Origin: CAZCFB01 sp964511535
GTDB taxonomy: Bacteria > Myxococcota_A > Polyangia > GCA-2747355 > CAZCFB01
Assembly: GCA_964511535.1 (NCBI GenBank)
Contig: CAZEFW010000094.1
Location: 1-35,893 of the forward strand
Direction: 5' to 3'
DNA length: 35,893 bases
Shown: positions 33,746 to 35,893 of the stretch, in pieces
Layout of the letters: each line of letters opens with the position of its first letter
Position numbering within the stretch: position 1 is the first letter of the stretch
Position numbers and translations under genes: made by a program
The notes under the pieces: generated by a model
What the model saw: the letters and a program-made list of their open reading frames with translations, nothing else
Told to the model about the DNA's origin: nothing
Databases searched by the model: none

Positions 33746-34385
33746 TCTCTTCGTCCATGATGGCCCGGTCCAGGTCGGTCTCCTCGGGCTCCACGATGGG
33801 GACATCCTCCCCCGGGACCGGATCGGGCCCTGCCGGGGGGATGGCCCGCTGCTGCTGAGCAGCCCTGCTCCGCGCCCTGGTTGGCTTCTTCTTCCGCTGC
33901 TTGCGGCGCCGCTTCTTGTTCGCCGTGGTCCGCCCCGGCGCTTGCTGCTGCTGCCGGGCCGATGCGTCAGGAGCCGGCGGGGGAGCCTCGCTGAGCGCCG
34001 GCACCTGCTTCGCCAGCAGCTGGCGCGCGGACGAGATGAGCTGCTTCAGGATGCCTGCCTCATACATGGTGTAGGCCAGGATGGCGAAGAAGATCAGCGT
34101 CCCCAGGGCCGAGCCGCCGACGCCGCCGCGTCGCCTGGGCGGCGGCTCTCGCCGGGACTGCTCGCGCTCACGCTCCTGCTTCTTTGCCCGGCGCTCGTCC
34201 TTGCGCTTTTGCCGCTGGCGCTCTCGCTCCTGCTGCTCCTGCGCCGCTTTCCGGCTCTCGAAGTCCGGCACAGGCCCCTCTGCCCCGCAGTATTCGCAGG
34301 TCATGGTCAGCCCCTCGGGGGGCACGGAGATGCGGGCTCCGCACTCCTGACACTTGCTCCGGCGCTGCCAGACGGTCCAGCTCAT
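33738..34385 (-). CDS. Zinc-ribbon protein with basic coiled region and one membrane helix
   Basis: The ATG at 34385 gives 215 residues; longer frames to 35867 run antisense through lon and are not real. An N-terminal zinc ribbon has C-x2-C (12, 15) and C-x2-C (30, 33) (KCQECG...CEYCG). Next is a charged Arg/Gln/Glu stretch (about 42-80) and a membrane helix (about 91-112, ALGTLIFFAILAYTMYEAGIL). The rest is Ala/Pro/Gln then Lys/Arg-rich (NKKRRRKQRKKKPTRARSR), with an acidic tail. I do not recognise the family. It is the first gene of a two-gene minus unit overlapping the YkgJ-like gene by 8 bases; its start is 96 bases from lon. Confidence 0.75.
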   Translation of the reverse strand: MSWTVWQRRSKCQECGARISVPPEGLTMTCEYCGAEGPVPDFESRKAAQEQQERERQRQKRKDERRAKKQEREREQSRREPPPRRRGGVGGSALGTLIFFAILAYTMYEAGILKQLISSARQLLAKQVPALSEAPPPAPDASARQQQQAPGRTTANKKRRRKQRKKKPTRARSRAAQQQRAIPPAGPDPVPGEDVPIVEPEETDLDRAIMDEEIE

Positions 34386-34418
34386 GGGCTGCTGCAGGGT
34401 AGCATTTCTGGAGGTTTT

Positions 34419-34449
34419 TTGGTCCGCCGACCACATTGGAATACAATGT
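34419..34449 (+). promoter_or_regulatory. lon promoter with overlapping palindrome (possible operator)
   Basis: TTGGTC (34419-34424), 17 bases, then TACAAT (34442-34447). A perfect inverted repeat ACATTG/CAATGT with a 5-base spacer (34433-34449) covers the -10. A repressor bound here would block RNA polymerase. The -35 is weak (only TTG matches), so the promoter may be activator-assisted or alternative. Confidence 0.5.
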
Positions 34450-34481
34450 CCTACATCAACACACATAACCCCACAGGTATC

Positions 34482-35893
<1,412 letters not shown>

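Noticed and set aside
34446..34448. Alternative lon start at ATG 34446
   Set aside because: It overlaps the probable -10 hexamer and palindrome and the following codons are AT-rich and atypical for this genome.

Overview
The window is very GC-rich, densely coded DNA from a Gram-negative bacterium. Several traits point to a Myxococcota-like (former Deltaproteobacteria) organism: many lipoproteins with Asp/Gly/Pro-rich tethers, a Hanks-type Ser/Thr kinase, a caspase-like protein, an ECF sigma factor with an anti-sigma-like partner, a lone GspE-type N-terminal domain protein, and a tig-clpP-clpX set close to lon. This placement is inference from gene content. I see no rRNA, tRNA, CRISPR array, transposase or phage gene.

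Layout: (1) 1-2941, a DUF4912 protein with a histone-H1-like Lys/Ala tail, truncated at the window edge, followed by a GH57 glucan branching enzyme. (2) 2975-9949, two small lipoprotein genes on the minus strand face a plus-strand run: ECF sigma factor, membrane anti-sigma-like protein, caspase-fold protein with a repeat-rich C-terminal half, Ser/Thr kinase and a broken TPR gene. Between the two arms lie two mirror-image copies of the same promoter-like module. (3) 9954-14293, a minus pair (NHL-repeat lipoprotein and DHCR24-like flavoprotein) opposite an arylsulfotransferase-like lipoprotein. (4) 14392-25311, a stretch of surface-type genes: GH5 hydrolase, VIT/vWA/TPR protein, PQQ beta-propeller protein, L,D-transpeptidase and two small Cys-containing lipoproteins. 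Two non-coding gaps here carry repeats: a perfect 142-bp tandem duplication, and a composite repeat found twice. (5) 25347-29579, a YfcE-like phosphoesterase and pepD, the MshEN-domain protein, and a GNAT acetyltransferase. (6) 29707-35893, tig-clpP-clpX ending in a strong bidirectional terminator, a minus-strand pair of zinc/cysteine-cluster proteins, then lon (cut by the window edge).

How the genes may work together: region 2 looks like one regulatory unit, in which the sigma factor probably drives both its own operon and the opposing lipoproteins. Ten genes between 2975 and 25311 have lipoprotein signal peptides, so much of the window appears devoted to the cell envelope. Region 6 is a protein-folding and proteolysis block. 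The most noteworthy observations are the mirror-symmetric promoter pair at 4181-4260, the frameshifted TPR gene at a hexanucleotide-like tract, the 142-bp tandem repeat, the dispersed composite repeat and a palindrome on the probable lon promoter.
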